Program-made: the position numbers and the translations under genes
Shown here: positions 8,503 to 17,884 of the stretch, piece by piece
Numbering within the stretch: position 1 is the first letter of the stretch
How the letters are laid out: each line of letters starts with the position of its first letter
Notes under the pieces: generated by a model
The model's input: the letters and a program-made list of their open reading frames with translations, nothing else
The model's database searches: none
What the model was told of the DNA's origin: nothing
NCBI RefSeq assembly: GCF_001953985.1
Contig: NZ_MBEI01000043.1
Coordinates: 1 to 64,000 of the forward strand
Length of the DNA: 64,000 nucleotides
Direction of reading: 5' to 3'
Origin: Mycobacterium colombiense
Lineage (GTDB): Bacteria > Actinomycetota > Actinomycetes > Mycobacteriales > Mycobacteriaceae

Positions 8503-8886
8503 ATGCAGAAAGCGGACGCTCGATCCGGCGGTGACCGCTTGGGTCAGGAGGACGGCGAGGTGCATGCCGCCATCCGGTTTGCCGTGCTGTCCACGCTGGC
8601 CGCCGTCGGCTTCGTCTTGATCGCCGCGGTGTGGGTGAGCACCTGCCCGGGAGTCAGCGTGGACACGGTCGCGTGTGGCGCGCCGCAGCGCACCCTGCTG
8701 GCATTCGGGGGCCCGCTGATCGCGCTCGCCTCCGGGATCTGGGCCTTCGTGCGCACCTATCTGGTGTGGAAGGCCCGGGGCACGTGGTGGGGATGGCACG
8801 GCGCGGGCTGGTTCCTGCTGACCGCGATGGCGCTGATGGTCGCCATGGGTGTTGCTCCGATCGCCGGTCCGGTACTGGCTCTTTAG
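8503..8886 (+). CDS. Small membrane protein of the SigF locus (Rv3289c homologue)
   Basis: This encodes a 127-residue protein with three likely membrane segments, near residues 24-46 (FAVLSTLAAVGFVLIAAVWV), 65-85 and 100-125. Two cysteines (in STCPG and VACGA) lie in the loop after the first segment and could form an extracytoplasmic disulfide. The start has a strong GAGGGAGG ribosome binding site. No function is known. Its position between lat and usfY matches Rv3289c in H37Rv. The candidate SigF promoter upstream makes it a likely member of the SigF regulon. Confidence 0.8.
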   Translation: MQKADARSGGDRLGQEDGEVHAAIRFAVLSTLAAVGFVLIAAVWVSTCPGVSVDTVACGAPQRTLLAFGGPLIALASGIWAFVRTYLVWKARGTWWGWHGAGWFLLTAMALMVAMGVAPIAGPVLAL

Positions 8887-8933
8887 GTTTGTCCTGCCGC
8901 GATCTAACGTTGATGGTGCGGTGAGGAGCAGCT

Positions 8934-9245
8934 ATGGGAGACACCTACCACGACCCTGTCGATCATCTGAGGACCACGCGGCCGCTCGCCGGCGAGTCGC
9001 TGATCGACGTCCTGCACTGGCCCGGGTATCTCTTAGTCGTCGCGGGCGTGATCGGGGCCTGCGGCAGCCTTGCGGCCTTCGGCAGCGGACATCACCACGA
9101 GGGCATGACGGCGGGGATCGTCGCGATCATCGCCACGGTGCTCGGGCTGGCCTGGCTCGCGGTGGAGCACCGCAGGATTCGCCGGATCGCCGATCGCTGG
9201 TACGCCGAACATCCGGAGGTGCACCGGCAGTGGCCGGCCAGCTGA
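8934..9245 (+). CDS. usfY: UsfY-like protein of the SigF locus
   Basis: This encodes a 103-residue homologue of UsfY (Rv3288c). It has two hydrophobic segments, near residues 30-50 (YLLVVAGVIGACGSLAAFG) and 58-77 (MTAGIVAIIATVLGLAWLAV), separated by a His-rich turn (GHHHEG). A basic, tryptophan-rich tail (RIADRWYAEHPEVHRQW) would face the cytoplasm. GAGGAG precedes the ATG. The gene sits 47 bp after the Rv3289c-like gene and upstream of rsbW-sigF. The role is unknown; stress-linked expression through SigF is expected from family and context. The H37Rv protein is somewhat longer. Confidence 0.8.
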   Translation: MGDTYHDPVDHLRTTRPLAGESLIDVLHWPGYLLVVAGVIGACGSLAAFGSGHHHEGMTAGIVAIIATVLGLAWLAVEHRRIRRIADRWYAEHPEVHRQWPAS

Positions 9246-9327
9246 CGCGCGCCGACGACTAAACTTTTCCACCGGTGACCTGCCCGGACGCGGGTGGTGT
9301 GAAAATTCGCTCGAAAGCCGATTCGGA

Positions 9328-9353
9328 GGTTACGGGCGCTGACTTCTGGGTAT
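9328..9353 (+). promoter_or_regulatory. Candidate autoregulatory SigF promoter of rsbW-sigF
   Basis: GGTT at 9328-9331, a 16-bp spacer and GGGTAT at 9348-9353 match the SigF consensus closely. Transcription from here would give a leader of about 300 nt before rsbW. The usfX-sigF operon of M. tuberculosis is known to be SigF-autoregulated. Confidence 0.65.
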
Positions 9354-9441
9354 CAGGTTGGCACCATGATGAGTGCCGGAACGGTTGCGTTAGCGTGGTC
9401 ACCCCATCGTGGGGAGCAGGATCACCAACGCACCGACATAT

Positions 9442-9582
9442 ATGCCTACTGCAACGACTCTGGATATGACCAGCGTGACCCCGGCGATCACCGCGACGCA
9501 CCGTTATCGGCGCGCCGCGGCTGTGTCGGTCGTGTCAGGCCCACCCATGGTGGGCCGAATACCCGGCGGCGATCATGACTAA
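9442..9582 (+). CDS. Possible 46-residue leader peptide before rsbW
   Basis: An ATG at 9442 opens a 46-codon frame ending at TAA 9580-9582. The peptide begins MPTATTLDMTSVTPAITATH and has a short basic stretch (RYRRAAAVSVV). Third codon positions are G/C-rich, but no clear ribosome binding site is visible. It lies about 80 nt downstream of the predicted SigF start site. It could be a real micropeptide, a relic, or chance. I do not recognise it. Confidence 0.2.
   Translation: MPTATTLDMTSVTPAITATHRYRRAAAVSVVSGPPMVGRIPGGDHD
9538..9556. repeat. Perfect inverted repeat in the rsbW leader
   Basis: GGCCCACC and GGTGGGCC are separated by CAT, forming a stable 8-bp stem with a 3-nt loop about 100 bp before rsbW. 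No T-tract follows, so an intrinsic terminator is unlikely. It may be an RNA hairpin or an operator. Confidence 0.5.
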
Positions 9583-9655
9583 CCGGCTCGAACGCGAGGT
9601 CCACGGCGGACTGCGGAGCAGTAGTAGTGTCAGTCAAACATTGCCGGGAGACCAT

Positions 9656-10093
9656 ATGAAGGATGCTGGATTGCACGCTAACGAGCGTCCGCGCGGACAT
9701 CGCGCCGTTGAGCTTCACGTTGCTGCGCGACTGGAGAACCTCGCGATGCTGCGCACCCTGGTCGGTGCCATCGGCACCTTCGAAGACCTGGATTTCGACG
9801 CGGTGGCGGACCTGCGGCTCGCGGTCGACGAAGTGTGCACCCGGTTGATTCGTTCGGCGACTCCCGACGCGACCCTGATCGTCGTGGTCGATCCGCAGGA
9901 TGACCAATTGGTGGTCGAAGCATCCGCGGCGTGCGACACCCACGATGTGGTGGCGCCCGGAAGCTTCAGTTGGCACGTGCTGACGTCGCTCGCCGACGAC
10001 GTCCAGACTTTCCATGACGGTCGCGAACCCAATGAAACCGGCAGTGTCTTCGGCATCACACTGACGGCGCGACGGGCGGCCTCCAGCAGGTGA
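9656..10093 (+). CDS. rsbW: Anti-sigma factor RsbW/UsfX of SigF
   Basis: This 145-residue protein is the anti-sigma factor of SigF (Rv3287c, UsfX/RsbW), of the GHKL histidine-kinase-like fold. The N-box region is LRLAVDEVCTRLIRS and the C-terminal half carries SFSWHVLTSLADDV and the end ITLTARRAASSR that is shared with M. tuberculosis. It binds SigF and is displaced by STAS anti-anti-sigma proteins. The ATG at 9656 was chosen because it gives exactly the M. tuberculosis length and has GGGAG upstream; the frame remains open for 27 more codons upstream. The stop overlaps the sigF start (GTGA), so the two are translationally coupled. Confidence 0.96.
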   Translation: MKDAGLHANERPRGHRAVELHVAARLENLAMLRTLVGAIGTFEDLDFDAVADLRLAVDEVCTRLIRSATPDATLIVVVDPQDDQLVVEASAACDTHDVVAPGSFSWHVLTSLADDVQTFHDGREPNETGSVFGITLTARRAASSR

Positions 10094-10878
10094 CAGCGCG
10101 AGCTGCCGGCGGTTCGGTATCGCGTCCGAACGAATACGCCGATGTTCCGGACATGTTCCGTGAGTTGGCGACTGCCACGCCGGACTCGATGGAATTTCAA
10201 CGTCAACGGGACAAGATCGTCGAGCGGTGCCTGCCGCTCGCCGACCACATCGCGCGCCGCTTCGAGGGGCGCGGCGAACCACGCGACGACCTGGTTCAGG
10301 TGGCCCGCGTCGGGCTGGTCAACGCGGTGGTCCGCTTCGACGTCGACGCCGGCTCGGACTTCGTCTCCTTCGCGGTGCCCACGATCATGGGCGAGGTCCG
10401 CCGCCACTTCCGCGACAACAGCTGGTCGGTCAAGGTCCCGCGGCGGCTGAAGGAACTGCACCTGCGGCTGGGCACCGCCACCGCCGACCTGTCGCAGCGG
10501 CTGGGCCGGGCGCCCACCGCGACCGAACTCGCCGCGGAACTCGACATGGACCGCGAAGAGGTGGTCGAGGGCCTGGTCGCCGGCAGCTCGTACAACACCC
10601 TGTCCATCGACAGCGGTGGTGGCGGCGAGGAAGAAGAAGCCCGCGCGATCGCCGACACCCTCGGCGACGTCGACACCGGCCTGGACCGGATCGAGGATCA
10701 GGAAGCGCTGCGTCCGCTGCTCGAGGCGCTGCCCGAGCGCGAGCGAACGGTGTTGGTGCTGCGATTCTTCGAGTCGATGACGCAGACCCAGATCGCCGAG
10801 CGGGTCGGCATCTCCCAGATGCACGTATCGCGGTTGCTGGCGAAGTCGCTAACGCGGCTCCGTGACCAGCTGCAGTAG
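10090..10878 (+). CDS. sigF: Alternative sigma factor SigF
   Basis: This 262-residue protein is the stress and stationary-phase sigma factor SigF (Rv3286c), a SigB/SigF-type sigma-70 factor. Region 2 is seen around ARRFEGRGEPRDDLVQVARVGL and FVSFAVPTIMGEVRRHFRD. Region 3 covers DLSQRLGRAPTATELAAELD. Region 4 ends in SMTQTQIAERVGISQMHVSR, the -35 recognition helix-turn-helix. The GTG start overlaps the rsbW stop by 4 bp. Its last 30 bp overlap the end of a convergent STAS gene. SigF activates itself and a set of stress and envelope genes. Confidence 0.98.
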   Translation: MTARAAGGSVSRPNEYADVPDMFRELATATPDSMEFQRQRDKIVERCLPLADHIARRFEGRGEPRDDLVQVARVGLVNAVVRFDVDAGSDFVSFAVPTIMGEVRRHFRDNSWSVKVPRRLKELHLRLGTATADLSQRLGRAPTATELAAELDMDREEVVEGLVAGSSYNTLSIDSGGGGEEEEARAIADTLGDVDTGLDRIEDQEALRPLLEALPERERTVLVLRFFESMTQTQIAERVGISQMHVSRLLAKSLTRLRDQLQ

Positions 10879-11265
10879 CGGCCCGGCCTCGTCCTCAACC
10901 CACAGCGGTTCCAGCAGCGGCTCGGCCTGCTGCGTCGTCACCGGCAGGGTGCCGTCCGGATCGCAGACCCGCAGCAACCTGGCCACCGCCGGGCTCGGCG
11001 CCATGGCCCAGGACACCTGGGCGGCAGAGCATTTCACATTGATCCGGTGCAGCGCCGAAAAGCCCGCGGTACCAATGAATTTCAGGCCGCGGAGGTCAAG
11101 GACCATCCGCCGGGAGCGGCTGGTGCTCTGCTGCACGTACGCGACGAGCTGATCGGTGTTGGCCGCGTCGAGCTCGCCGTCCACCGTGATCAGGGTGCCC
11201 GTCGGGCCCCAGCGGGCGGTGAATTGTGCTGTGCGGCTTTGCTGCCACGATTGCGCCACAGACAT
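10849..11265 (-). CDS. STAS-domain anti-sigma factor antagonist convergent with sigF
   Basis: This 138-residue protein has a single STAS domain, about residues 14-110, with the signature MVLDLRGLKFIGTAGFSAL. Such proteins bind RsbW-type anti-sigma factors and free the sigma factor when unphosphorylated. The usual phosphoserine position (the S in DSSG of SpoIIAA) is Thr66 here (IGTAG), so phosphorylation would be on threonine. The ATG at 11265 has GGAG 6 bp upstream; an ATG at 11277 is possible but poorly spaced. The gene faces sigF and overlaps its 3' end by 30 bp. H37Rv has no such gene here, since its sigF adjoins accA3. A candidate SigF promoter lies about 100 bp upstream. Confidence 0.88.
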   Translation of the reverse strand: MSVAQSWQQSRTAQFTARWGPTGTLITVDGELDAANTDQLVAYVQQSTSRSRRMVLDLRGLKFIGTAGFSALHRINVKCSAAQVSWAMAPSPAVARLLRVCDPDGTLPVTTQQAEPLLEPLWVEDEAGPLLQLVTEPR

Positions 11266-11283
11266 CGCTGACTCCATCCGTTG

Positions 11284-11298
11284 AGGAGGATTCCTCCT
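11284..11298. repeat. Shine-Dalgarno-containing palindrome before STAS gene
   Basis: A 15-bp palindrome with 7-bp arms (AGGAGGA/TCCTCCT) lies 19 bp before the ATG at 11265. It contains AGGAGG on both strands. In the mRNA it could fold and hide a ribosome binding site, or it could be an operator. Confidence 0.45.
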
Positions 11299-11357
11299 GT
11301 GGATACGTCAGCCACATGCAAACAGTTCGGAGAAGGAGGGAATTCCGCCCACCCTCA

Positions 11358-11370
11358 CGTCACTGACGTA
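11358..11370. repeat. 13-bp palindrome at the STAS promoter
   Basis: ACGTCA-C-TGACGT is a perfect palindrome touching the -10 element of the candidate SigF promoter and its predicted start site. It is a plausible operator. Confidence 0.4.
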
Positions 11371-11394
11371 CCCCGGGCGGCTGTGAACTCAACC
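11369..11394 (-). promoter_or_regulatory. Candidate SigF promoter of the STAS gene
   Basis: On the minus strand GGTT (11394-11391), a 17-bp spacer and GGGTA (11373-11369) fit the SigF consensus. It would give a leader of about 100 nt to the STAS gene, making the antagonist SigF-dependent. Confidence 0.55.
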
Positions 11395-11460
11395 TTGACC
11401 GAAACCCTACTCGCGATGGCCAGGGCCGACAACGTTGTCTGAAAAACTCTCGCCGCAGCG

Positions 11461-13257
<1,797 letters not shown>

Positions 13258-13382
13258 TGCGCCTCCTGTTTGGCATAACCGCAGACGTATTTCTGCGGGC
13301 TTCTCTAAGAGAATTTCTTACAACGAGTTCTCGGGAAGTCTAAGCGCCGCGCCGTTCGGCCCGACGAGGCGGTCCACCTTTT

Positions 13383-13802
13383 TCAGGACGCCTCGCGCAG
13401 CCTGCGCTTGATGCGGGCGAGCATCGCAGACAGGCCGCGCAGCCGCAGCGGGCTGATCAGAGCGGCCAGCCCGAGGTCGGCGTAGAAATCCTCGGGCACC
13501 GCGAGAATCTCGGCGGCCGGCTGTTCGTCGAGACCGGCGGCCAGGATCGAGGCGAACCCCCGCGTGGTGGGCGATTCGGCGGGCGCGCTGAAGTGCAGCC
13601 GCACCCGCTCGAGGTCGCTGGCGTCGACATGCAAAAACAGCGGGGTCTGGCACTCGGGCACCGGCTCCATCGCCGCCTGTTCCAGGTCGGGCGGCAGCGC
13701 CGGGAGTTCGTTGGCGAACTCCAGCAGCAGCGCCAGCTTGTCCTGGCCCTCGACCTCGGCGAAGTCGGAGACCACCTCGGCCAGCGGCGCGGGCATGCTC
13801 AT
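13383..13802 (-). CDS. SufE-family sulfur-transfer protein (Rv3284 homologue)
   Basis: This 139-residue protein belongs to the SufE family, which accepts persulfide sulfur from cysteine desulfurases. Cys51 in [12 protein letters not shown] matches the SufE acceptor cysteine, and the following [20 protein letters not shown] matches the family core. The ATG at 13802 was chosen over a longer frame because it has GGAG five bases upstream and lies just after the sseA stop at 13813. It forms an operon with sseA, a rhodanese, which supports a shared role in sulfur trafficking. The desulfurase partner is not in this window. Confidence 0.88.
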   Translation of the reverse strand: MSMPAPLAEVVSDFAEVEGQDKLALLLEFANELPALPPDLEQAAMEPVPECQTPLFLHVDASDLERVRLHFSAPAESPTTRGFASILAAGLDEQPAAEILAVPEDFYADLGLAALISPLRLRGLSAMLARIKRRLREAS

Positions 13803-13812
13803 CGCGGCTCCA

Positions 13813-14703
13813 TCACACCGGGACGGAGCCGGGCTCTTCACCCGCCACGATCGGCGTGCGCACGGTGTTGCCCCATTCGGTCCACGAGCCGTCGTAGTTG
13901 CGCACCCCGGGCTTGCCCAGCAGATGCGTCAGCACGAACCAGGTGTGGCTGGACCGCTCGCCGATGCGGCAGTACACGACGGTCTTGTCGTCCGGTTGCA
14001 GGAAGCCGTACAGCTCCTCGAGCTCCTCGCGGCTGCGGAACCGGCCGTTCTCGTCGGCGGCCTTGGCCCACGGAATCGAGCGGGCGGTGGGGATGTGTCC
14101 GCCGCGCAGCACGCCTTCCTCGGGGTATTCGGGCATGTGGGTGCGCTTGCCGGTGTACTCGTCCGGCGAGCGCACGTCGATCAGCGGCTGGCTGCCGAGA
14201 ATGCCCAGCACGTCGTCCTTGAAGGCGCGGATCGGCGCGTCGTTGCGGGTGACGACGGGGTAGCCGCTGGACGTCTTGGTGGGCACGTCCAGCGTGGTCT
14301 CCCGGCGTTCGGCCAGCCACAGGTCGCGACCGCCGTTGAGCAGCCGCACGTCGGGGTGTCCGAACAGCGTGAACACCCACAGCGCGTAGGCCGCCCACCA
14401 GTTGCTCTTGTCGCCGTAGATCACCACGGTGTCGTCGCGGGCGATGCCCTTGCGGTCCATCAGCTCCGCGAACTGTTCGCCGTTGATGTAATCGCGGACC
14501 CGGGGATCGTTGAGGTCGGTGTGCCAGTCGACCTTCACCGCGCCGGGGATGTGACCGACGTCGTAGAGCAGGACGTCCTCGTCGGATTCGACGATCGCCA
14601 GGCCGGGGGTGCCTTGATTGGCGGACAGCCAGTCGGCGGTGACCAGTCGCTCGGGGTGGGCGTAGGCCGACAATGTCGGGCTTGGATCGGGGGGTAATGC
14701 CAC
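13813..14703 (-). CDS. sseA: Thiosulfate/3-mercaptopyruvate sulfurtransferase SseA
   Basis: This 296-residue tandem rhodanese is the homologue of Rv3283 SseA. The N-terminal inactive rhodanese repeat covers about residues 15-140 and the C-terminal active repeat covers 165-285, with the loop CRIGERSS and catalytic Cys245. Other anchors are [15 protein letters not shown] and the CDC25-like SPDEYTG. It moves sulfur from thiosulfate or mercaptopyruvate to thiol acceptors. In M. tuberculosis SseA works with redox partners in oxidative stress defence. The SufE-like gene follows after 10 bp. Confidence 0.96.
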   Translation of the reverse strand: MALPPDPSPTLSAYAHPERLVTADWLSANQGTPGLAIVESDEDVLLYDVGHIPGAVKVDWHTDLNDPRVRDYINGEQFAELMDRKGIARDDTVVIYGDKSNWWAAYALWVFTLFGHPDVRLLNGGRDLWLAERRETTLDVPTKTSSGYPVVTRNDAPIRAFKDDVLGILGSQPLIDVRSPDEYTGKRTHMPEYPEEGVLRGGHIPTARSIPWAKAADENGRFRSREELEELYGFLQPDDKTVVYCRIGERSSHTWFVLTHLLGKPGVRNYDGSWTEWGNTVRTPIVAGEEPGSVPV

Positions 14704-14742
14704 ACTGTCGAGCCTACCGCCAGCTCCGAAACGGCCAGCAGG

Positions 14743-15231
14743 TCAGTGCTTGCGGACCACCCGCTCGGGCACGCCGGGATTCCAGATGGTGACATCCAGG
14801 TGGCCGTCGCGGACCTCGACCGCCGATGCGCCGGTGACATCGGCGCCGAGCAGGTCGAATCGCTGGTCGCGCAGGTCCAATCCGGTATCGGAGAACAGCG
14901 CCTCGGCGAAGCGCCGGTGCACCGCGCCGTAGGGAACGACGCGGGCCAGCCCCCACAACTTTGCGTCCCCGTCGGTCACCTCGGTGTCGACCGTCGCGGT
15001 GTGCAGACAAAACCTCGGGTCGCGCGCCAGATCGAGGAACTTGGTGGTGGCCGGCATCCCCGGCAGCCATAACTCGTCCTCGAAGATCCGCGGCTCCATC
15101 GGGCTGATCCGGGGGAAGCCGTCGGAGCGCAGGGTGGCCAGCATGCACAGGTTGCCGCTGGCTCGATGGCGACGGGTGAAGATGCCGGCGATGCGCGGCG
15201 CTTGGGCGGTGAACTCGGTCCAGGTGGTCAT
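14743..15231 (-). CDS. Pyridoxamine 5'-phosphate oxidase-like flavin-binding protein
   Basis: This 162-residue protein has the split-barrel flavin-binding fold of the PNPOx family. The typical N-terminal strand pair NLCMLATLRSDGFPRISPM is followed by ELWLPGMPATTKFLDLARDP, the usual FMN/F420-contact region. The cofactor (FMN, F420 or haem) and substrate cannot be told from sequence. The gene lies between sseA and maf in the same direction. I recall no equivalent at this position in H37Rv, so it appears to be a lineage-specific insertion. Confidence 0.8.
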   Translation of the reverse strand: MTTWTEFTAQAPRIAGIFTRRHRASGNLCMLATLRSDGFPRISPMEPRIFEDELWLPGMPATTKFLDLARDPRFCLHTATVDTEVTDGDAKLWGLARVVPYGAVHRRFAEALFSDTGLDLRDQRFDLLGADVTGASAVEVRDGHLDVTIWNPGVPERVVRKH

Positions 15232-15297
15232 GGCTTGACCCTAGGGTTCGGCACCGACTTGTATTTTTGCGGCGAAAGCGCGAGCGGCCCCGCGGAT

Positions 15298-15939
15298 TTA
15301 GCGGCTCGGCGGTGCCGTCCACAGCGCGGACACCGACAGCCCGACCCGGCCCAGCAGCGACCGCAGCAGCGGCAGGCTGACGCCGATCACGTTCGACGGG
15401 TCGCCGTCGATGCCGTCGACGAACCAGCCGCCCAGGCCGTCCAGGGTGAAGCCGCCGGCCACGTGCCACGGCTCCCCGTGATCGACATACGCCCGCAGGT
15501 CCGCCTCCGACGGTGTGGCGAAATGCACTGTGGTGCTTAGTGATTCGACTTCACGATGGGTGATGTCACCGGCGGTGAGCCGAAGCAGGCAGTGTCCGGT
15601 GTGCAGCTCGCCGGAGCGGCCGCCCATCAGGCGCCACTGGCTGGCGGCGGCATCGGCCGACCCGGGCTTCCCGCACAGCCGGCCGTCGATGGAGAGCATC
15701 GAATCACAGCCGATGACAACGCAATCGGACGCGATGTCGCCGTCGAGCCCGCCCGCCACCTGGTCGGCCTTGGCGCGGGCCAGGGCGCAGACAACGTCAC
15801 CCGGCGCCGCGTCCGGGCCCAGCGCGGCGACGACGGCGTCCTCGTCGACACCGGAGACCACGACCAGCGGATCGACGCCGGCCTGGCGCAGCACCTTGAG
15901 CCGGCCGGTGGAGGCCGACGCCAGCACCAGGCGGGTCAA
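15298..15939 (-). CDS. maf: Maf-like nucleotide pyrophosphatase
   Basis: This 213-residue protein is the Maf/YhdE homologue Rv3282. Maf proteins hydrolyse non-canonical nucleoside triphosphates such as dTTP/UTP analogues. Motifs are the N-terminal [18 protein letters not shown], the catalytic region [20 protein letters not shown] and [25 protein letters not shown]. The start is a TTG at 15939 overlapping the accE5 stop as TTGA; no ATG or GTG in a suitable position exists, and the resulting N-terminus MTRLVLAS matches the H37Rv protein. It is the last gene of the accD5-accE5-maf operon. Confidence 0.94.
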   Translation of the reverse strand: MTRLVLASASTGRLKVLRQAGVDPLVVVSGVDEDAVVAALGPDAAPGDVVCALARAKADQVAGGLDGDIASDCVVIGCDSMLSIDGRLCGKPGSADAAASQWRLMGGRSGELHTGHCLLRLTAGDITHREVESLSTTVHFATPSEADLRAYVDHGEPWHVAGGFTLDGLGGWFVDGIDGDPSNVIGVSLPLLRSLLGRVGLSVSALWTAPPSR

Positions 15940-16208
15940 TGCCTCATGTGGGTCATTTGCTGGAACGTGAGCCGCTGATAGTTCGTCATCGCGAAACGCA
16001 GCCGGTCGACCGGCAGGCCCCAGCGGGTCCGCTCGGGCTGTTCGGGCTCCGGCGCACCGCCGGCGCTGCCCAGCACCGCGACCAGCGCGGCCACCTCCTC
16101 GACGGTGGGCTCACCCTTGAGGATCTGGATGTGCGGCTCGTGCGCCTGCGGCTGCGCGGTCTCGTCGGCCACAGCGTCGTCGGTCTGCGCCTCGGTCGTC
16201 TCACTCAT
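15936..16208 (-). CDS. accE5: Acyl-CoA carboxylase epsilon subunit AccE5
   Basis: This 90-residue protein is the small epsilon subunit (Rv3281) that activates AccA3-AccD5 type carboxylases. It begins with an acidic disordered tail ([18 protein letters not shown]). The conserved part is [20 protein letters not shown], and the end, [14 protein letters not shown], is typical. The H37Rv protein is annotated as much longer (about 177 residues), so the N-terminal tail is short here. Its ATG overlaps the accD5 stop (ATGA) and its stop overlaps the maf start (TTGA). Confidence 0.93.
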   Translation of the reverse strand: MSETTEAQTDDAVADETAQPQAHEPHIQILKGEPTVEEVAALVAVLGSAGGAPEPEQPERTRWGLPVDRLRFAMTNYQRLTFQQMTHMRH

Positions 16209-17845
16209 AGCGGAATGTTCCCGTGCTTCTTGGGGGGCAGGTGGGAGATCTTGCGTTCCAGCAGCCGCAGCGCCGTGCCGATGTAGCCGCGGGTGTGCGA
16301 CGGCGGGATGACCGCGTCGACGTAGCCGCGCTCGGCGGCGACGTACGGGTTGACCAGCGTGTCCTCGTACTCCTGCTGCAGCTGCAGGCGCAGCGCGTCG
16401 ACGTCCTTGCCCTCCTTGGCGGCCTCGCTCAGCTGCTTGCGGTAGACGAACCCTACGGCACCCGAGGCGCCCATCACCGCGATCTGCGCCGACGGCCAGG
16501 CCAGGTTCACGTCGCAGCCCATGTCCTTGGACCCCATGACGCAGTAGGCGCCGCCGTAGGCCTTGCGGGTGATGACGGTGATCTTCGGCACCGTCGCCTC
16601 GCCGTAGGCGAACAGCAGCTTGGCGCCGCGGCGGATGATGCCGTTGTACTCCTGGCCGGTGCCCGGCAGGAAGCCCGGGACGTCCACCAGCATGATGATC
16701 GGGATGTTGAAGCAGTCGCAGGTCCGGACGAACCGCGCCGCCTTCTCCGAGGCGTTGATGTCCAGGCAACCGGCGAACTGGGTCGGCTGGTTGGCGACGA
16801 TCCCCACCGGCCGGCCCTCGACGCGGCCGAACCCGACGACGATGTTCTGCGCGTAACCGCCCTGAACCTCCAGGAACTCGTCGTCATCGAGGATGCGGGT
16901 GATCACCTCGTGCATGTCGTACGGCTGGTTGGGCGAGTCCGGGATCAGCGTGTCCAGCTCGAGGTCCTCCTCGGTGAGGTTGTCCTCGATGGCGCCCGGG
17001 GGATGCGGCTCGGCGTAGCGCGGCGCGTCGGTCGCGTTGTTGGGCGGCAGGTAGCTGAGCAGGTCGCGAACCCAGTCGAAGGCGTCCTGCTCGCCGGAGG
17101 CGACGTAGTGCAGGGTGCCCGACTTGGCCATGTGAGTGTGGGCGCCGCCCAGCTCCTCCATGGTGACGTCCTCACCGGTGACGGTCTTGATGACGTCGGG
17201 CCCGGTGATGAACATCTGGCTGGTCTGGTCGACCATGACCACGAAGTCGGTCAGGGCGGGGGAGTAGACGTGCCCACCGGCGGCGGCGCCCATGATCAGC
17301 GAGATCTGCGGGATGACGCCCGACGCCAGGATGTTGTTGCGGAAGATCTTGCTGTACAGGCCCAGCGAGACGACGCCCTCCTGGATCCGCGCGCCGGCGC
17401 CGTCGTTGATGCCGATCAGGGGGCGGCCGGTCTTGATCGCCAGCTCCTGGATCTTGACGATCTTCTCGCCGTACACCTCGCCGAGGCTGCCGCCGAACAC
17501 CGTGGCGTCCTGGCTGAAGATGCACACGTCGCGGCCGTCGATGGTGCCGTAGCCGGTGATCACGCCGTCGCCCAGCGGTCGGTTGTTCTCCAGGCCGAAG
17601 TTCTTGCTGCGGTGCCGGGCCAGCGCGTCGAGCTCCACGAACGAGTCCTCGTCGAGCAGGGCCAGGATGCGCTCACGGGCGGTCAGCTTGCCCTTGGCGT
17701 GCACCTTCTCGACGGCCTCTTCGCCCACCGGGTGCAGCGACTCTTCGCGGCGCTTGTGCAGCTCGGCCAGCTTGCCGGCCGTGGTGTGGATGTCGATGGA
17801 GTGCTCGGCGGCCGGTTCCGCGGTGTGGTCGGTAACGCTCGTCAT
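16205..17845 (-). CDS. accD5: Acyl-CoA carboxylase carboxyltransferase beta subunit AccD5
   Basis: This 546-residue protein is AccD5 (Rv3280), the carboxyltransferase subunit mainly for propionyl-CoA, feeding methylmalonyl-CoA into lipid synthesis. The crotonase-fold halves carry oxyanion-hole segments [13 protein letters not shown] (N-half) and [26 protein letters not shown] (C-half). The ATG at 17845 gives a length within two residues of the H37Rv protein. The frame is open for hundreds of codons upstream but that part overlaps the divergent flavoprotein gene. A TAAGCT hexamer 8 bp upstream suggests a leaderless transcript. It heads the accD5-accE5-maf operon. Confidence 0.97.
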   Translation of the reverse strand: MTSVTDHTAEPAAEHSIDIHTTAGKLAELHKRREESLHPVGEEAVEKVHAKGKLTARERILALLDEDSFVELDALARHRSKNFGLENNRPLGDGVITGYGTIDGRDVCIFSQDATVFGGSLGEVYGEKIVKIQELAIKTGRPLIGINDGAGARIQEGVVSLGLYSKIFRNNILASGVIPQISLIMGAAAGGHVYSPALTDFVVMVDQTSQMFITGPDVIKTVTGEDVTMEELGGAHTHMAKSGTLHYVASGEQDAFDWVRDLLSYLPPNNATDAPRYAEPHPPGAIEDNLTEEDLELDTLIPDSPNQPYDMHEVITRILDDDEFLEVQGGYAQNIVVGFGRVEGRPVGIVANQPTQFAGCLDINASEKAARFVRTCDCFNIPIIMLVDVPGFLPGTGQEYNGIIRRGAKLLFAYGEATVPKITVITRKAYGGAYCVMGSKDMGCDVNLAWPSAQIAVMGASGAVGFVYRKQLSEAAKEGKDVDALRLQLQQEYEDTLVNPYVAAERGYVDAVIPPSHTRGYIGTALRLLERKISHLPPKKHGNIPL

Positions 17846-17853
17846 GGGTGTCG

Positions 17854-17875
17854 AGCTTAGCGGCGCAGATAGGCT
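17854..17875. promoter_or_regulatory. Back-to-back -10 hexamers of accD5 and the flavoprotein gene
   Basis: Only 39 bp separate the divergent start codons. The minus strand has TAAGCT (17859-17854) 8 bp before accD5 and the plus strand has TAGGCT (17870-17875) 9 bp before the flavoprotein ATG. Both genes may be leaderless with overlapping promoters. Confidence 0.5.
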
Positions 17876-17884
17876 GCGCTGACT

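Larger units (their letters stand above)
9246..9655 (+). other. 410-bp gap between usfY and rsbW: promoter, hairpin and possible micropeptide
   Basis: This gap holds a good SigF promoter candidate (9328-9353), a short open frame (9442-9582) and a perfect 8-bp stem-loop (9538-9556). No conserved protein of normal size is evident. It probably acts as the leader of the rsbW-sigF operon. Confidence 0.6.
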
